A DNA stretch of 64,000 bases from Pseudalgibacter ostreae (GTDB lineage Bacteria; Bacteroidota; Bacteroidia; Flavobacteriales; Flavobacteriaceae), in NCBI RefSeq assembly GCF_042427585.1, contig NZ_JBHMFC010000042.1, positions 1-64,000 of the forward strand, read 5' to 3'. Made by a program: the position numbers and the translations under genes. Of this stretch, positions 52,957-61,170 are shown piece by piece. Under the pieces are notes generated by a model. That model worked only from the letters and a program-made list of their open reading frames with translations. It had not been told where the DNA came from and ran no database searches. Positions within the stretch are counted from its first letter, which is position 1, and the number at the start of each line of letters is the position of its first letter.

Positions 52957-53148
52957 TTAAACAACTTTTACATTTACCGCATTCAGTCCTTTTTTGCCTT
53001 CTTGTAAGTCAAATTCAACGATATCGCCTTCACGAACTTCGTCGATCAATCCAGAAATGTGAACAAAATGTTCTTTGTTGGAGCCTTCTTCAACAATGAA
53101 TCCAAAACCTTTGGCATCATTGAAGAATTTTACTGTTCCTTTACTCAT
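52957..53148 (-). CDS. Cold-shock domain protein, copy 1
   Basis: A 63-residue single-domain RNA/DNA chaperone. GTVKFFNDAKGFGFIVEEG contains RNP1 (KGFGFI) and EHFVHISGLI contains RNP2 (FVHI). The product differs from copy 2 (56818-57009) at only two positions seen (I for N near residue 44 and V for I at the end). The homology extends well upstream, which shows a recent duplication. A TAAATTTG -7 element lies at 53206-53199 on the minus strand. Confidence 0.95.
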   Translation of the reverse strand: MSKGTVKFFNDAKGFGFIVEEGSNKEHFVHISGLIDEVREGDIVEFDLQEGKKGLNAVNVKVV

Positions 53149-53198
53149 ACTTAATAAATATTAAATTAATTTTAGTTACACCAAATCGTGGTGCGCAA

Positions 53199-53206
53199 CA
53201 AATTTA
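53199..53206 (-). promoter_or_regulatory. -7 element of cold-shock copy 1
   Basis: TAAATTTG on the minus strand, 51 bases before the start codon. The same position in copy 2 reads TAGATTTG (57068-57061), so the element is conserved between copies. No -33 TTG is visible. Confidence 0.5.
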
Positions 53207-53252
53207 AGTATTTTTTTGGTTTGTAGGTAAGAGTTTCGTGTAAAAATTGAAA

Positions 53253-53293
53253 ATAAAAAAAACCTATTAAATTGATTTTGAAATACTTTAACC
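53253..53293. repeat. Remnant of a cold-shock terminator upstream of copy 1
   Basis: This stretch aligns base for base with the terminator found between copies 2 and 3 (57113-57150), including the A-run, CCTAT.AAATTGATTT and CTTTAAC, but with mutations that spoil the palindrome. It shows that copy 1 once had another csp gene directly upstream. Confidence 0.65.
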
Positions 53294-53706
53294 TTTTGGA
53301 AGCTATAGCATGGTCTTTGGATTGCTTTTCCGTTTTTGGTATTTACATAGGTGCTTTCAAAAATATCAAGTAATTTGTTGGAGCAGGAATAGGATATCTG
53401 ATAGAAACGTTCACTTCTTCAGCAATCTAGAGCATCTTCAGTGCGGGTAACAGGCAAGGTAAACAAAACTGACTATGACATACTGATCCGAATAATAAAC
53501 TCGTTCTACTTAAAACACTAATTCAAGTATTTTCAAACGGTTCAAAAACCATAATATGGGGTCTCGAACATATTCAATGAATGGTATGTTAAAAACCTGC
53601 TATGAAATAAAATCTTCCAGAACAGTTGTGGTCTAACTAAAAAAAGTTGATAACTTGCTACAATCACAAGCTTATACGTGTTCATAATATAACGTTGTTC
53701 ATCTTG
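53294..53706. other. Gene-free spacer at one end of the cellulase island
   Basis: No ORF of useful length in any frame, no repeat family and no RNA gene are seen. The base composition is less AT-biased than in normal spacers here, which would fit decayed coding DNA, but no protein family can be recognised. Confidence 0.4.
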
Positions 53707-53754
53707 AATTTAATATTCCTTAATAAATTTTATTCTATTAAGGAATATTAAATT
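53707..53754. repeat. Perfect 19-base inverted repeat behind the cellulase gene
   Basis: Arms 53707-53725 and 53736-53754 (core AATATTCCTTAATA/TATTAAGGAATATT) are exactly complementary around a 10-base loop. The hairpin ends 35 bases from the cellulase stop. No T-run follows on the minus strand, so it is a weak terminator at best; it may protect the 3' end of the mRNA. Confidence 0.75.
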
Positions 53755-53789
53755 GAGAAATGCATTGCCGTGCCTGGTATTTGCACTCC

Positions 53790-55973
53790 TTATTGTTTTA
53801 CTAATTTAAAAGTTTTGGTTTCTCCATTACTGGTTACTTTGGCATAATAAATACCGGTAATAAACTCGCTTATATCTAATTGAGTTTGTTTATTGTTCAG
53901 TACTACTGTTTTAATTTTTCTGCCAAGACTATTGTAAAATTCAATTTCTGTGTTTTTTGAAGGCTTTTGGGCTAAATCAATAGTAATACTGTTTTTGGCA
54001 GGATTAGGAAACAGCTTAACTTCATTGTTTTCTTTTGGAAATGAAGCCGTTAAAACTGCTTTTTTACTAGAAGTGCAGCTAGGTGCAGTAGCACTATTAC
54101 TAAAATAAATAGAAAAATTTCCAGTTTTAGATACCATTACAAAATTGGCACCATCTTTAGTGACCCAATAATCGCCGTCCAGTCCAGTAATTCCCGAACC
54201 TGATATTGTAACTTCTGGTTGTGGCGTATTGAATTGCGCAGTACTTAAAGGTTTTAAATCGATATAATAAGAAGGATTGCCATTATTGGTATTCATTGCA
54301 AAAACGTACAAACCATTATGTTGAGACGACCAGTTGATGGTGAGTTTAGAGATATTGGACAGGTTCGGACCACTGGTTCCCAATACATGTGTATGGTTAA
54401 ACTCTATGCCATCAAAAGCTGGCAATACATTTTCTAAAGGTGCACCAAAGGAACAGCTTTCGCCACTGCCATTGGCAGTGGCAGTTGTAAAGGTTATCTT
54501 GTTCAAATTAATATTACCGCCATTAATGGTGATACGCAAAACCTTATTGTTTCCTCCCGAAATAGCAACATTGTTAAGGGTTACCGTCTGCCAGTTTTGC
54601 CATCCATTGGTATTTGGAATACTTACCGTTCCCAAATTAGATTGGTTTAAAGAAACTCCTATAGATTTAGTAGAAGCAGAATTACTGGCCACTCTAAAAT
54701 TAATGTTATAATACCCAGATGAAGTGGCGCCTATGGTGTACTCTAACCATTCCCCATTTTGAGTCCAGCCGATATTATAGCCACCTCCAGCGTCTGTTGT
54801 GCTTTGAATATCAACGCCATCATTTCTATATTGTCCGCCGTTATTAGTAGCGTCAGCATCATTATATGCAACACCTTGTCCTCCATTGTCATAATCTTCT
54901 GCTTCAATAACTCCTGGAATACTGAAGTTTTTAAACGGTGTTTGTGGGTTTCCGCCACCGTCGCTGTTGTCGTTCCAGTTTTTAATAATATCTTTGACAA
55001 ATGTACCCGTAGCTGTTAAATTATTATTAATTAACCCCGTAACGCCCGTATTAGCTGCCACAACAGAGGCGCCTTCAGCTTTGTCACTTATAGACCAATT
55101 AGCATGACTTATCCCATTAGAACGTAAAAAATCCATCCAAATGTTTGTTTCGGCAATATCGGCATTACCATCACCAGAAGCTTCAACAGCTCCCCATTCC
55201 GTTACAAATAAAGCAATGCCATTATTCATTGCTGCACTTGCTTTATTCCTTAAGGACTGCTTATGTGTGCCTGCATAAAAATGAAGGGTGTATGCAATGT
55301 TAGGTTTATTTATAGGGTCATTTGAAGCCTCTTCTACTTCCTGAGAATAAAAGCGAGTTCCTACAACAATTAAGTTGTCTGGGTCTTTTAATCGAATTGC
55401 ATCTATAACTGCTTCCGCATAAGATTTTATTACTGGCCAAGACGTGTTTATGGGTTCGTTATAAACTTCATAGATAATATTGTCATAGCTACCATACAAA
55501 TCTGCCATTTCTGAAAAAAAGGTAATGGCTTGCGATTGGTACTGCTCGGCATTATGGGAATGAAAATCTATAATAACATAAATACCGGCTGCAATTGCTG
55601 CATCAACCACAGCTTTAACTTTGTTTTTTTCTTGTGTTGGATTAGATAAGTAGCCCCCATAATTTTCTACACCCATAGAGGCTCTTATTATATCCGTTTT
55701 CCAATCTGTTGCCAAATGGCTTACGGTCTGTGCATTGTAGAACTTTGCACCTTCACTATAATTGCTCCAGAACAATACGTTTCCGGCAAGACTTATAGAT
55801 AGATTGTTTTTGTTAACTACTTTGTTGCCCTGAACCCGTAACCTTCCATGCTCCTGAACAATAGATTGTGCATAGGACGTAGTGAACATTAAGAGCGCTA
55901 AAACTAAAAATAAGTTTTTAGTAAATTTGAAATAGAAATAAGGTTTTCTCTGATTATTTTTTGTTTGTTTCAT
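53790..55973 (-). CDS. Secreted GH5 endoglucanase with CBM6 and type IX secretion C-terminal domain
   Basis: Probably hydrolyses beta-1,4-glucan (cellulose or related). The 727 residues hold, in order: a long signal peptide (about 1-35, ending TTSYAQ); a GH5 catalytic domain (about 40-335) with acid/base Glu173 in YNEP and nucleophile Glu259 in TEWG; a Gly/Asn linker; a CBM6 (about 350-498, starting GVIEAEDYDNGGQG); a domain of about 130 residues not recognised (about 505-640); and a T9SS sorting domain (about 655-727, FPNPAKNSITIDL...GIYYAKV). It is secreted by the type IX system and anchored or released. It sits alone in an island that splits a cold-shock gene array; a strong inverted repeat follows it. 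Confidence 0.92.
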   Translation of the reverse strand: MKQTKNNQRKPYFYFKFTKNLFLVLALLMFTTSYAQSIVQEHGRLRVQGNKVVNKNNLSISLAGNVLFWSNYSEGAKFYNAQTVSHLATDWKTDIIRASMGVENYGGYLSNPTQEKNKVKAVVDAAIAAGIYVIIDFHSHNAEQYQSQAITFFSEMADLYGSYDNIIYEVYNEPINTSWPVIKSYAEAVIDAIRLKDPDNLIVVGTRFYSQEVEEASNDPINKPNIAYTLHFYAGTHKQSLRNKASAAMNNGIALFVTEWGAVEASGDGNADIAETNIWMDFLRSNGISHANWSISDKAEGASVVAANTGVTGLINNNLTATGTFVKDIIKNWNDNSDGGGNPQTPFKNFSIPGVIEAEDYDNGGQGVAYNDADATNNGGQYRNDGVDIQSTTDAGGGYNIGWTQNGEWLEYTIGATSSGYYNINFRVASNSASTKSIGVSLNQSNLGTVSIPNTNGWQNWQTVTLNNVAISGGNNKVLRITINGGNINLNKITFTTATANGSGESCSFGAPLENVLPAFDGIEFNHTHVLGTSGPNLSNISKLTINWSSQHNGLYVFAMNTNNGNPSYYIDLKPLSTAQFNTPQPEVTISGSGITGLDGDYWVTKDGANFVMVSKTGNFSIYFSNSATAPSCTSSKKAVLTASFPKENNEVKLFPNPAKNSITIDLAQKPSKNTEIEFYNSLGRKIKTVVLNNKQTQLDISEFITGIYYAKVTSNGETKTFKLVKQ

Positions 55974-56761
55974 AATGAGTGGATGAAATAAATAATTGTT
56001 TTAAATATATTCTTTAAAATTACTTAAAAAATTCAACAGGCATAGTATTAAACCTACATTATTTGTAATTAATTTCGTCGCTTGGGGTTTGTTTCAAGTG
56101 AATATAAAAATTGAAATGGGTTTGTGTTAGCTTGAATTTTTATAATGTAAAATGGAGGCTTTTACAAGTTTTAAATGAAATGAAAGATGGTTTATGATGA
56201 AAGAGAAAGCCAGTATTTAGTAGATATCATAAAACATCAACCTACATCCACTAGATTTTTAAGGATTGATATTTAATGAATTACAGCTTATGATGGTGCG
56301 TTTTTAATTCGGAAAGTTAAAGCGTACTAATACGTAGTGAGCAACCAAGCTGTACATGTTAAAAGTTGAGACATAATTAATAATCAAGGGGCCTTAATCG
56401 GCATTTTGGGCAGAAAGTCTACACCGTATTTAGCGATAAAAATAGTGTAAATTAAAATAGTCAGTCTGGCATTAAATGGCATTGGTTTTCTAATAAAACC
56501 GCATTAGAACATTCGTGTAGCGATTCGCGTGTAAAACTTTAAAGGTTTTTGCAGTCGAGAATCAAATTAATAAGTTAGAACTAAAAGCTATTCGATCACA
56601 TCATGTAAACTTTACTCATAATAAAGCTAGGAAATGGATGTCGATAAAATCCGCGCAGAATCTACAGGACATGTCCACGAAATTTGAATTTGTTTAGAAG
56701 TGTGTCAAATATTATCGCAAGCTCATATTATGGTTTATTTTAGAATGTAGCTCAAATTAAG
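55974..56761. other. Gene-free spacer upstream of the cellulase gene
   Basis: About 790 bases without an intact ORF. Short open stretches in changing frames (for example around 56500-56700) look like decayed coding sequence, but no family is recognisable. The cellulase promoter should be at the left edge, yet no minus-strand TTG/TAnnTTTG pair is found. Confidence 0.4.
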
Positions 56762-56789
56762 AAGCCTATCAAATTAATTTGATAGGCTT
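56762..56789. terminator. Palindromic terminator behind cold-shock copy 2
   Basis: A near-perfect palindrome of 28 bases (AAGCCTATCAAAT with ATTTGATAGGCTT). It is the same element as at 57121-57148 but lacks a long T-run on the minus strand. Confidence 0.7.
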
Positions 56790-56817
56790 TAATCTTGTAA
56801 TTGTTAAAGTATAAAAC

Positions 56818-57009
56818 TTAGATTACTTTTACGTTTACCGCATTCAGTCCTTTTTTGCCTTCTTGTAAGTCAAATTCAACGTTATCGCCTTCACGAACTT
56901 CGTCAATCAATCCAGAAATGTGAACAAAATGTTCTTTGTTGGAGCCTTCTTCAACAATGAATCCAAAACCTTTGGCATCATTGAAGAACTTTACTGTTCC
57001 TTTACTCAT
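56818..57009 (-). CDS. Cold-shock domain protein, copy 2
   Basis: A 63-residue protein nearly identical to copy 1, with RNP1 KGFGFI and RNP2 FVHI. Its upstream DNA matches copy 1, while its downstream DNA (56762-56817) matches that of copy 3. It therefore links the other two copies in one duplication history. The -7 element TAGATTTG lies at 57068-57061. Confidence 0.95.
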   Translation of the reverse strand: MSKGTVKFFNDAKGFGFIVEEGSNKEHFVHISGLIDEVREGDNVEFDLQEGKKGLNAVNVKVI

Positions 57010-57060
57010 ACTTATAAATATTAAATTAATTTTAGCTTACATCAAATACGTGATGCATAA

Positions 57061-57068
57061 CAAATCTA
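57061..57068 (-). promoter_or_regulatory. -7 element of cold-shock copy 2
   Basis: TAGATTTG on the minus strand at the same distance from the start codon as the element of copy 1. No -33 TTG is visible. Confidence 0.45.
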
Positions 57069-57112
57069 AGTGTTTTTTAGTTTATAAGCATAACTTTTAG
57101 TTAATTATTAAA

Positions 57113-57148
57113 AATAAAAAAAGCCTATCAAATTGATTTGATAGGCTT
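57113..57148 (-). terminator. Intrinsic terminator of cold-shock copy 3
   Basis: AAGCCTATCAAAT and ATTTGATAGGCTT pair, and on the minus strand a T-rich tail follows (complement of 57109-57122). Confidence 0.88.
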
Positions 57149-57176
57149 TAACTTTGTAATTGTTAAAGTATATATC

Positions 57177-57368
57177 TTAGATTACTTTTACGTTTACGGC
57201 GTTTAATCCTTTTCTACCTTCTTGTAGATCGAATTCAACAGCATCACCTTCACGAATTTCATCGATAAGTCCTGAAATGTGTACGAAATGTTCTTTGTTG
57301 TTGTCATCTTCAACGATGAATCCAAAACCTTTAGAGTCGTTGAAAAATTTTACTGTACCTTTACTCAT
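57177..57368 (-). CDS. Cold-shock domain protein, copy 3
   Basis: 63 residues from the start at 57368 (MSKGTVKFFNDSKGFGFI); the ATG at 57398 would overlap the promoter. It differs from the other copies at several positions (DDNNKEHF for EGSNKEHF, and GRKGLNAVNVKVI), so it is the older paralogue. The -7 element TACCTTTG is at 57403-57396. Confidence 0.95.
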   Translation of the reverse strand: MSKGTVKFFNDSKGFGFIVEDDNNKEHFVHISGLIDEIREGDAVEFDLQEGRKGLNAVNVKVI

Positions 57369-57395
57369 TGTATGTTTATTATAATAATTAAGCGA

Positions 57396-57403
57396 CAAAG
57401 GTA
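57396..57403 (-). promoter_or_regulatory. -7 element of cold-shock copy 3
   Basis: TACCTTTG on the minus strand, an exact TAnnTTTG match, 28 bases before the start at 57368. No -33 TTG at the expected distance. Confidence 0.5.
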
Positions 57404-57463
57404 ATAAAATAATGATCGCTTTTCGGTTTTTATTGAAAAAATATAATATTTTTTAAGTTGTAA

Positions 57464-57760
57464 TTAACGCAGCACCAGTTTTTTAATAATTTGTTTGCCT
57501 AATTCTTCGTTTAACATGTCGATAATCTTTTGTTTTCCATAGGTTAATTCTTCTCGAAGCACACTGGAACTTAATTGAATATACAGGGTTTCCCCTTCCA
57601 ACTTTACTGCCGTAGTGTAATTATTAACACCATTGCCCATTAATTTACCCCAAGCATCTTCTACGTTTATTTTGTCTAAACCTTTTTCCAGTCTATTGGT
57701 TTCTACAAATTCTTTAAGTGCGTCGCTAATGCTAATGTGTTCGTTGTTGCGTTTTGCCAT
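57464..57760 (-). CDS. DUF721 family protein (DciA-like)
   Basis: The 98 residues cover the DUF721 domain (ISDALKEFVETNRLEKGLDKINVEDAWGKLMGNGVNNYTT, then the beta-rich VKLEGETLYIQLSSSVLREEL). Related DciA proteins load the replicative helicase in bacteria lacking DnaC. The location close to recF is conserved in Bacteroidota. It is separated from recF by about 220 AT-rich bases. Confidence 0.85.
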   Translation of the reverse strand: MAKRNNEHISISDALKEFVETNRLEKGLDKINVEDAWGKLMGNGVNNYTTAVKLEGETLYIQLSSSVLREELTYGKQKIIDMLNEELGKQIIKKLVLR

Positions 57761-57984
57761 AATATGTTTTAAGTACTGAATTTAATTGTTTTCTTCGGTA
57801 TAGCTAAAGATTAATATTGAAATATCGATTTATAAACATAGCGTTATAGTGAAAATTTCAATTTATTTACAATTCACTAGAAAAAAAGAAGCTAGTATAT
57901 TTTCTTAGTAATAACGCTAGTTTTCGCTTTATTGCAAGTTAGTGTTTTTGAGAACGGCCTTACAGATTTTATGGGAATGATATT

Positions 57985-59064
57985 TTACAGCTTAAAGATT
58001 TCATAAGATTGATGCACTTGTTTAACGGCATTTTCAGTACGGTCTGCATGGGTGTCACTAATAAATATTTGTCCAAAATTTTCATCGTCTACCAATTTAA
58101 TGATTTGGGAAACACGTTGTTCATCCAACTTATCAAAAATATCATCTAGCAATAAAATGGGGTTAACATGGCTTTGAGTTTTTATAAAGTCAAATTGAGC
58201 CAATTTTAAAGCGATTAAAAAAGATTTTTGTTGGCCCTGACTTCCAAATTTTTTGATGGGATGGGTATCGATATTAAAATGTAAATCATCTTTATGGATG
58301 CCCACACTGGTATATTGTAAGGCTTTATCTTTATTTATACTGTTTTTTAATAATTGGTCTAATGTGTTTTCAAATAATTGACTTTCGTAAGCTAATTCCA
58401 CAGCATCTTTACCATTACTTATGGTTTTATATCGGGATTTAAAAATAGGGATAAAGGTTTTTAAAAAAGCATCCCGTTTCTCGAATATTTTAGTGCCATA
58501 ATCGGTTAGTTGATCATTGTAAACGTCTAAAGTATCTTTATTAAAGGTATGGTTTAATGCGAAATACTTTAAAAGGGCATTACGTTGGGCCAGTATTTTG
58601 TTATAGCGTATTAGGTGTTCTAAATAACTCTTATCGCTTTGCGAAATTACGGTATCTATAAACTTACGCCGTGTATCGCTACCTTCGATAATCAAGTCGC
58701 GATCTGCAGGCGAAATAATAACCAAAGGCAATAAACCGATATGTTCACTAAATCTCTCATAGGCCTTCCCGTTTCGTTTAATTACTTTTTTCTGTCCGCG
58801 TTTTAAACTAATAACAAGTTTTTCGGGATTGTTGTCTTTAATATAGTCGCCATTTACTACAAAAAAGTCCTCATCGTGCTTTATATTTTGTGAGGCTATG
58901 GGATTAAAATAGCTTTTTCCAAAAGAAAGATGATAAATCGCATCCAGTACATTGGTTTTCCCGATACCATTATTACCGACGATGCAATTTATTTTTTCAT
59001 TGAAAATAAATGATTTACTATCAAAATTCTTATAATTGAGTAACGAAAGGGCTTTTAAAATCAT
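57985..59064 (-). CDS. recF: DNA replication and repair protein RecF
   Basis: ABC-type ATPase that with RecOR loads RecA at single-strand gaps. The start is placed at 59064 (MILKALSLLNYKNFDSKSF), the family N-terminus; the ATG at 59136 would add 24 unconserved residues. The 359 residues have Walker A GNNGIGKTNVLDAI (about 31-44), SPADRDLIIEGSDTRRKFID, the signature region FGSQGQQKSFLIALKLAQ and Walker B ILLLDDIFDKLDEQRV. Confidence 0.95.
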   Translation of the reverse strand: MILKALSLLNYKNFDSKSFIFNEKINCIVGNNGIGKTNVLDAIYHLSFGKSYFNPIASQNIKHDEDFFVVNGDYIKDNNPEKLVISLKRGQKKVIKRNGKAYERFSEHIGLLPLVIISPADRDLIIEGSDTRRKFIDTVISQSDKSYLEHLIRYNKILAQRNALLKYFALNHTFNKDTLDVYNDQLTDYGTKIFEKRDAFLKTFIPIFKSRYKTISNGKDAVELAYESQLFENTLDQLLKNSINKDKALQYTSVGIHKDDLHFNIDTHPIKKFGSQGQQKSFLIALKLAQFDFIKTQSHVNPILLLDDIFDKLDEQRVSQIIKLVDDENFGQIFISDTHADRTENAVKQVHQSYEIFKL

Positions 59065-59166
59065 AGAAAAACAACTTAAAGGGCAATAGGAGCACACGCT
59101 CTTGAAAAGGAAGTGCAAATTATTGAAAATTATCAAATAATAGGCGCTTAGTTAAGAAGAATATTA

Positions 59167-59174
59167 TATTTTTG
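59167..59174 (+). promoter_or_regulatory. -7 element upstream of the TPR protein and ribH
   Basis: TATTTTTG fits TAnnTTTG and lies 22 bases before the ATG at 59196. It overlaps the possible upstream start (TTG at 59172), which supports the later ATG. No -33 TTG at the expected distance. Confidence 0.5.
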
Positions 59175-59195
59175 CGGCGCATTAACACAAAAATT

Positions 59196-59966
59196 ATGGC
59201 AACTTATAATAAGCGTGGTTCTAAACCAAAAACTAAAGTAGAGAAAGAGCAAAATATCGAGGAAGGTTCTACTACCGCAGAGGTTTTCAATACTCTTGAT
59301 GAAACAGCGTCTAAAACAGAACTTTTTGTTGAAAAAAACCAAAAGTATATTTTTATCATCATTGGTGTAGTAGCAGTAGTGGTTTTAGGGTATTTGGGTT
59401 ATAAGGAATTTATAGCAAAACCAAAACAAATGGAAGCTATGAACGATATGTTCCAAGCTCAAAAATATTTTGATGAAGCAGTAAATGGTGTGGAAAAAGA
59501 CTCCTTGTACAATTTGGCTCTTAACGGAGGTGAAGGAAAATTTGGGATGTTAGATATTATTGAGGAATATAGTGGTACACCTGCAGCCAATATGGCTACA
59601 TATTATGCTGGTACAGCTTACTTAAGATTAAAGGATTATAAAAATGCCGTAACGTATTTAAATGATTTTAAAAGTGACGATGAAATATTGGCGCCTTTAG
59701 CAACAGGAAATATTGGTGATGCTTTTGTGCAATTAAACCAGCCAGAAGACGCTTTGGAGTATTACGAAAAAGCAGCCAAAATGCGTAATAATGAATATAC
59801 AACGCCTATGTATCTCTATAAAGCGGGCGCTACAGCTTTAGAGTTGGGTAAAGCAGATAAGGCATTATCTTATTTTAAAAAAATAAAAGAAGAGTATCCA
59901 AATGCTACCGAGGCTGCAACTGTGGAGGTGTTTATTGGTAAAGCCCAGGTGCTAGCAGATAAATAG
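59196..59966 (+). CDS. TPR-repeat membrane-anchored protein (YfgM-like)
   Basis: 256 residues from the start at 59196 (MATYNKRGSKPK). A charged cytosolic N-terminus (about 1-45) is followed by one membrane helix (about 49-68, YIFIIIGVVAVVVLGYLGY) and a periplasmic stretch of TPR-like repeats (about 95-255). YfgM-type proteins work with periplasmic chaperones near the Sec translocon; this link is only by layout. It lies 5 bases before ribH and is probably co-transcribed. Confidence 0.8.
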   Translation: MATYNKRGSKPKTKVEKEQNIEEGSTTAEVFNTLDETASKTELFVEKNQKYIFIIIGVVAVVVLGYLGYKEFIAKPKQMEAMNDMFQAQKYFDEAVNGVEKDSLYNLALNGGEGKFGMLDIIEEYSGTPAANMATYYAGTAYLRLKDYKNAVTYLNDFKSDDEILAPLATGNIGDAFVQLNQPEDALEYYEKAAKMRNNEYTTPMYLYKAGATALELGKADKALSYFKKIKEEYPNATEAATVEVFIGKAQVLADK

Positions 59967-59971
59967 AAAAA

Positions 59972-60457
59972 ATGGCAACAATAAATAGAAATTTATCAGA
60001 TTACGATAAAACAGCAATCCCAAGCGCGAAAGATTTTCGGTTTGGGATTGTTGTTTCAGAATGGAACGATTCCATTACAGATGGTTTGCAACAAGGCGCA
60101 TACGACACCTTGATCGAAAATGGGGTTTTACCCGAAAACATTACAACGTGGTATGTTCCAGGAAGCTTTGAGTTGATATATGGTTCTAAAAAAATGCAAG
60201 ACCAAAATGTAGATGCGGTTATTGCTATAGGCTGTGTGATACAAGGTGAAACTAAGCATTTTGATTTTGTTTGTGAAGGTGTAACACAAGGTATTAAGGA
60301 TCTTAATATTTTAAAAGATACACCCGTTATATTTTGTGTACTTACAGATAATACCATGCAGCAATCTATAGATCGCTCTGGTGGTAAACATGGTAATAAA
60401 GGTATAGAGGCTGCGGTAGCGGCTATTAAAATGGCAGATTTACGAAAAAATAGTTAA
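59972..60457 (+). CDS. ribH: 6,7-dimethyl-8-ribityllumazine synthase
   Basis: Condenses a ribitylamino-uracil with dihydroxybutanone phosphate in riboflavin synthesis. The 161 residues include FGIVVSEWNDSITDGLQQGA, YVPGSFELIYGSKKM, AIGCVIQGETKHFDFV (catalytic His) and VPVIFCVLT-like DTPVIFCVLTDNTMQQ. The rest of the pathway is elsewhere. A terminator follows. Confidence 0.97.
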   Translation: MATINRNLSDYDKTAIPSAKDFRFGIVVSEWNDSITDGLQQGAYDTLIENGVLPENITTWYVPGSFELIYGSKKMQDQNVDAVIAIGCVIQGETKHFDFVCEGVTQGIKDLNILKDTPVIFCVLTDNTMQQSIDRSGGKHGNKGIEAAVAAIKMADLRKNS

Positions 60458-60477
60458 AACTGCTTTTATCCGTTTTT

Positions 60478-60524
60478 AAATTCCAAAATCCAATTTTATA
60501 TATTGGTCTTTGGAATTTTTTTTT
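60478..60524 (+). terminator. Intrinsic terminator after ribH
   Basis: AAATTCCAAA (60478-60487) pairs with TTTGGAATTT (60509-60518), with a further inner CCAA/TTGG pairing. Nine T run from 60516 to 60524. Confidence 0.88.
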
Positions 60525-60586
60525 GGATTTGGTTATCTTAAAGGTTTTGTTAACAATTTTTGGCTTTTAGCAACCCCGAATCTCCC

Positions 60587-60604
60587 TATTTTTGAGTATT
60601 TTTG
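60587..60604 (+). promoter_or_regulatory. Tandem -7-like elements before the small membrane proteins
   Basis: Two copies of TATTTTTG (60587-60594 and 60597-60604) fit TAnnTTTG just upstream of the ATG at 60623. Neither has a TTG at 19-21 bases. Confidence 0.35.
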
Positions 60605-60622
60605 ACCTTAAGTAATTCGCAA

Positions 60623-60862
60623 ATGTTGTTTAAACAACGCCAAAATAAAACGTTTCAATACCCCTCTAGACTTTCTAAAGGAAAACAAGCAGAATCGAAA
60701 GACGAAAGTTCTTCTAATGCTCATGGTTTCATATCAAAATGGAGCAACCATAGTAGTATGGGGAAAAGAAAGCGTAAAAAAGGGTTTTCTGTAGGGTTGC
60801 TTATATTTATTTTGGTATTATTATTGATTTGTATGTTTCTGTTAGAAAATAGATTCAAGTAA
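60623..60862 (+). CDS. Small membrane protein, paralogue of the next gene
   Basis: 79 residues from the ATG at 60623 (the frame is open 21 bases further up). The protein has a basic N-terminus with LFKQRQNKTFQYPSR, a Ser/Lys-rich middle and one C-terminal membrane helix (about 55-75, VGLLIFILVLLLICMFLL). The function is unknown. The N-terminal pattern LFKxRxNKxFxYxPR and the C-terminal helix are shared with the next gene, so the two look like a tandem duplication. Proximity to ribH has led to riboflavin-synthase-type names for homologues, which the sequence does not support. Confidence 0.65.
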   Translation: MLFKQRQNKTFQYPSRLSKGKQAESKDESSSNAHGFISKWSNHSSMGKRKRKKGFSVGLLIFILVLLLICMFLLENRFK

Positions 60863-60879
60863 TTCAAAACAAAGACATC

Positions 60880-61167
60880 ATGGGACTTTTTAAAACTCGA
60901 AAAAATAAAAAATTCAGCTATAGCCCGCGTCATTTTGATGATAAAGGACAAGGAAATCCTTATGAAATCAAACATAAATTTGATGAGTTTAGAACTACTG
61001 TTGGATCGAATAAGGGGCTTAAAACAAAAATTAACCATGCTTGGGACGATTTTAAAAACAATCCAGATAAAGAAGCCAATAAACGTATTTTGATTATCAT
61101 TGCCATTCTAGTTTTGATATTCCTTTTTATCATTGAATTTGATTTATCTATTTTCTTTTCAAAGTAA
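60880..61167 (+). CDS. Small membrane protein, unknown function
   Basis: 95 residues: LFKTRKNKKFSYSPRHF at the N-terminus, a charged helical middle (HKFDEFRTTVGSN...HAWDDFKNNPDKEANKR) and a C-terminal membrane helix (about 69-88, ILIIIAILVLIFLFIIEF). It lies 17 bases after its paralogue and 3 before mutL, which suggests an operon. Any riboflavin enzyme name for this family is not supported by motifs. Confidence 0.7.
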   Translation: MGLFKTRKNKKFSYSPRHFDDKGQGNPYEIKHKFDEFRTTVGSNKGLKTKINHAWDDFKNNPDKEANKRILIIIAILVLIFLFIIEFDLSIFFSK

Positions 61168-61170
61168 TTT

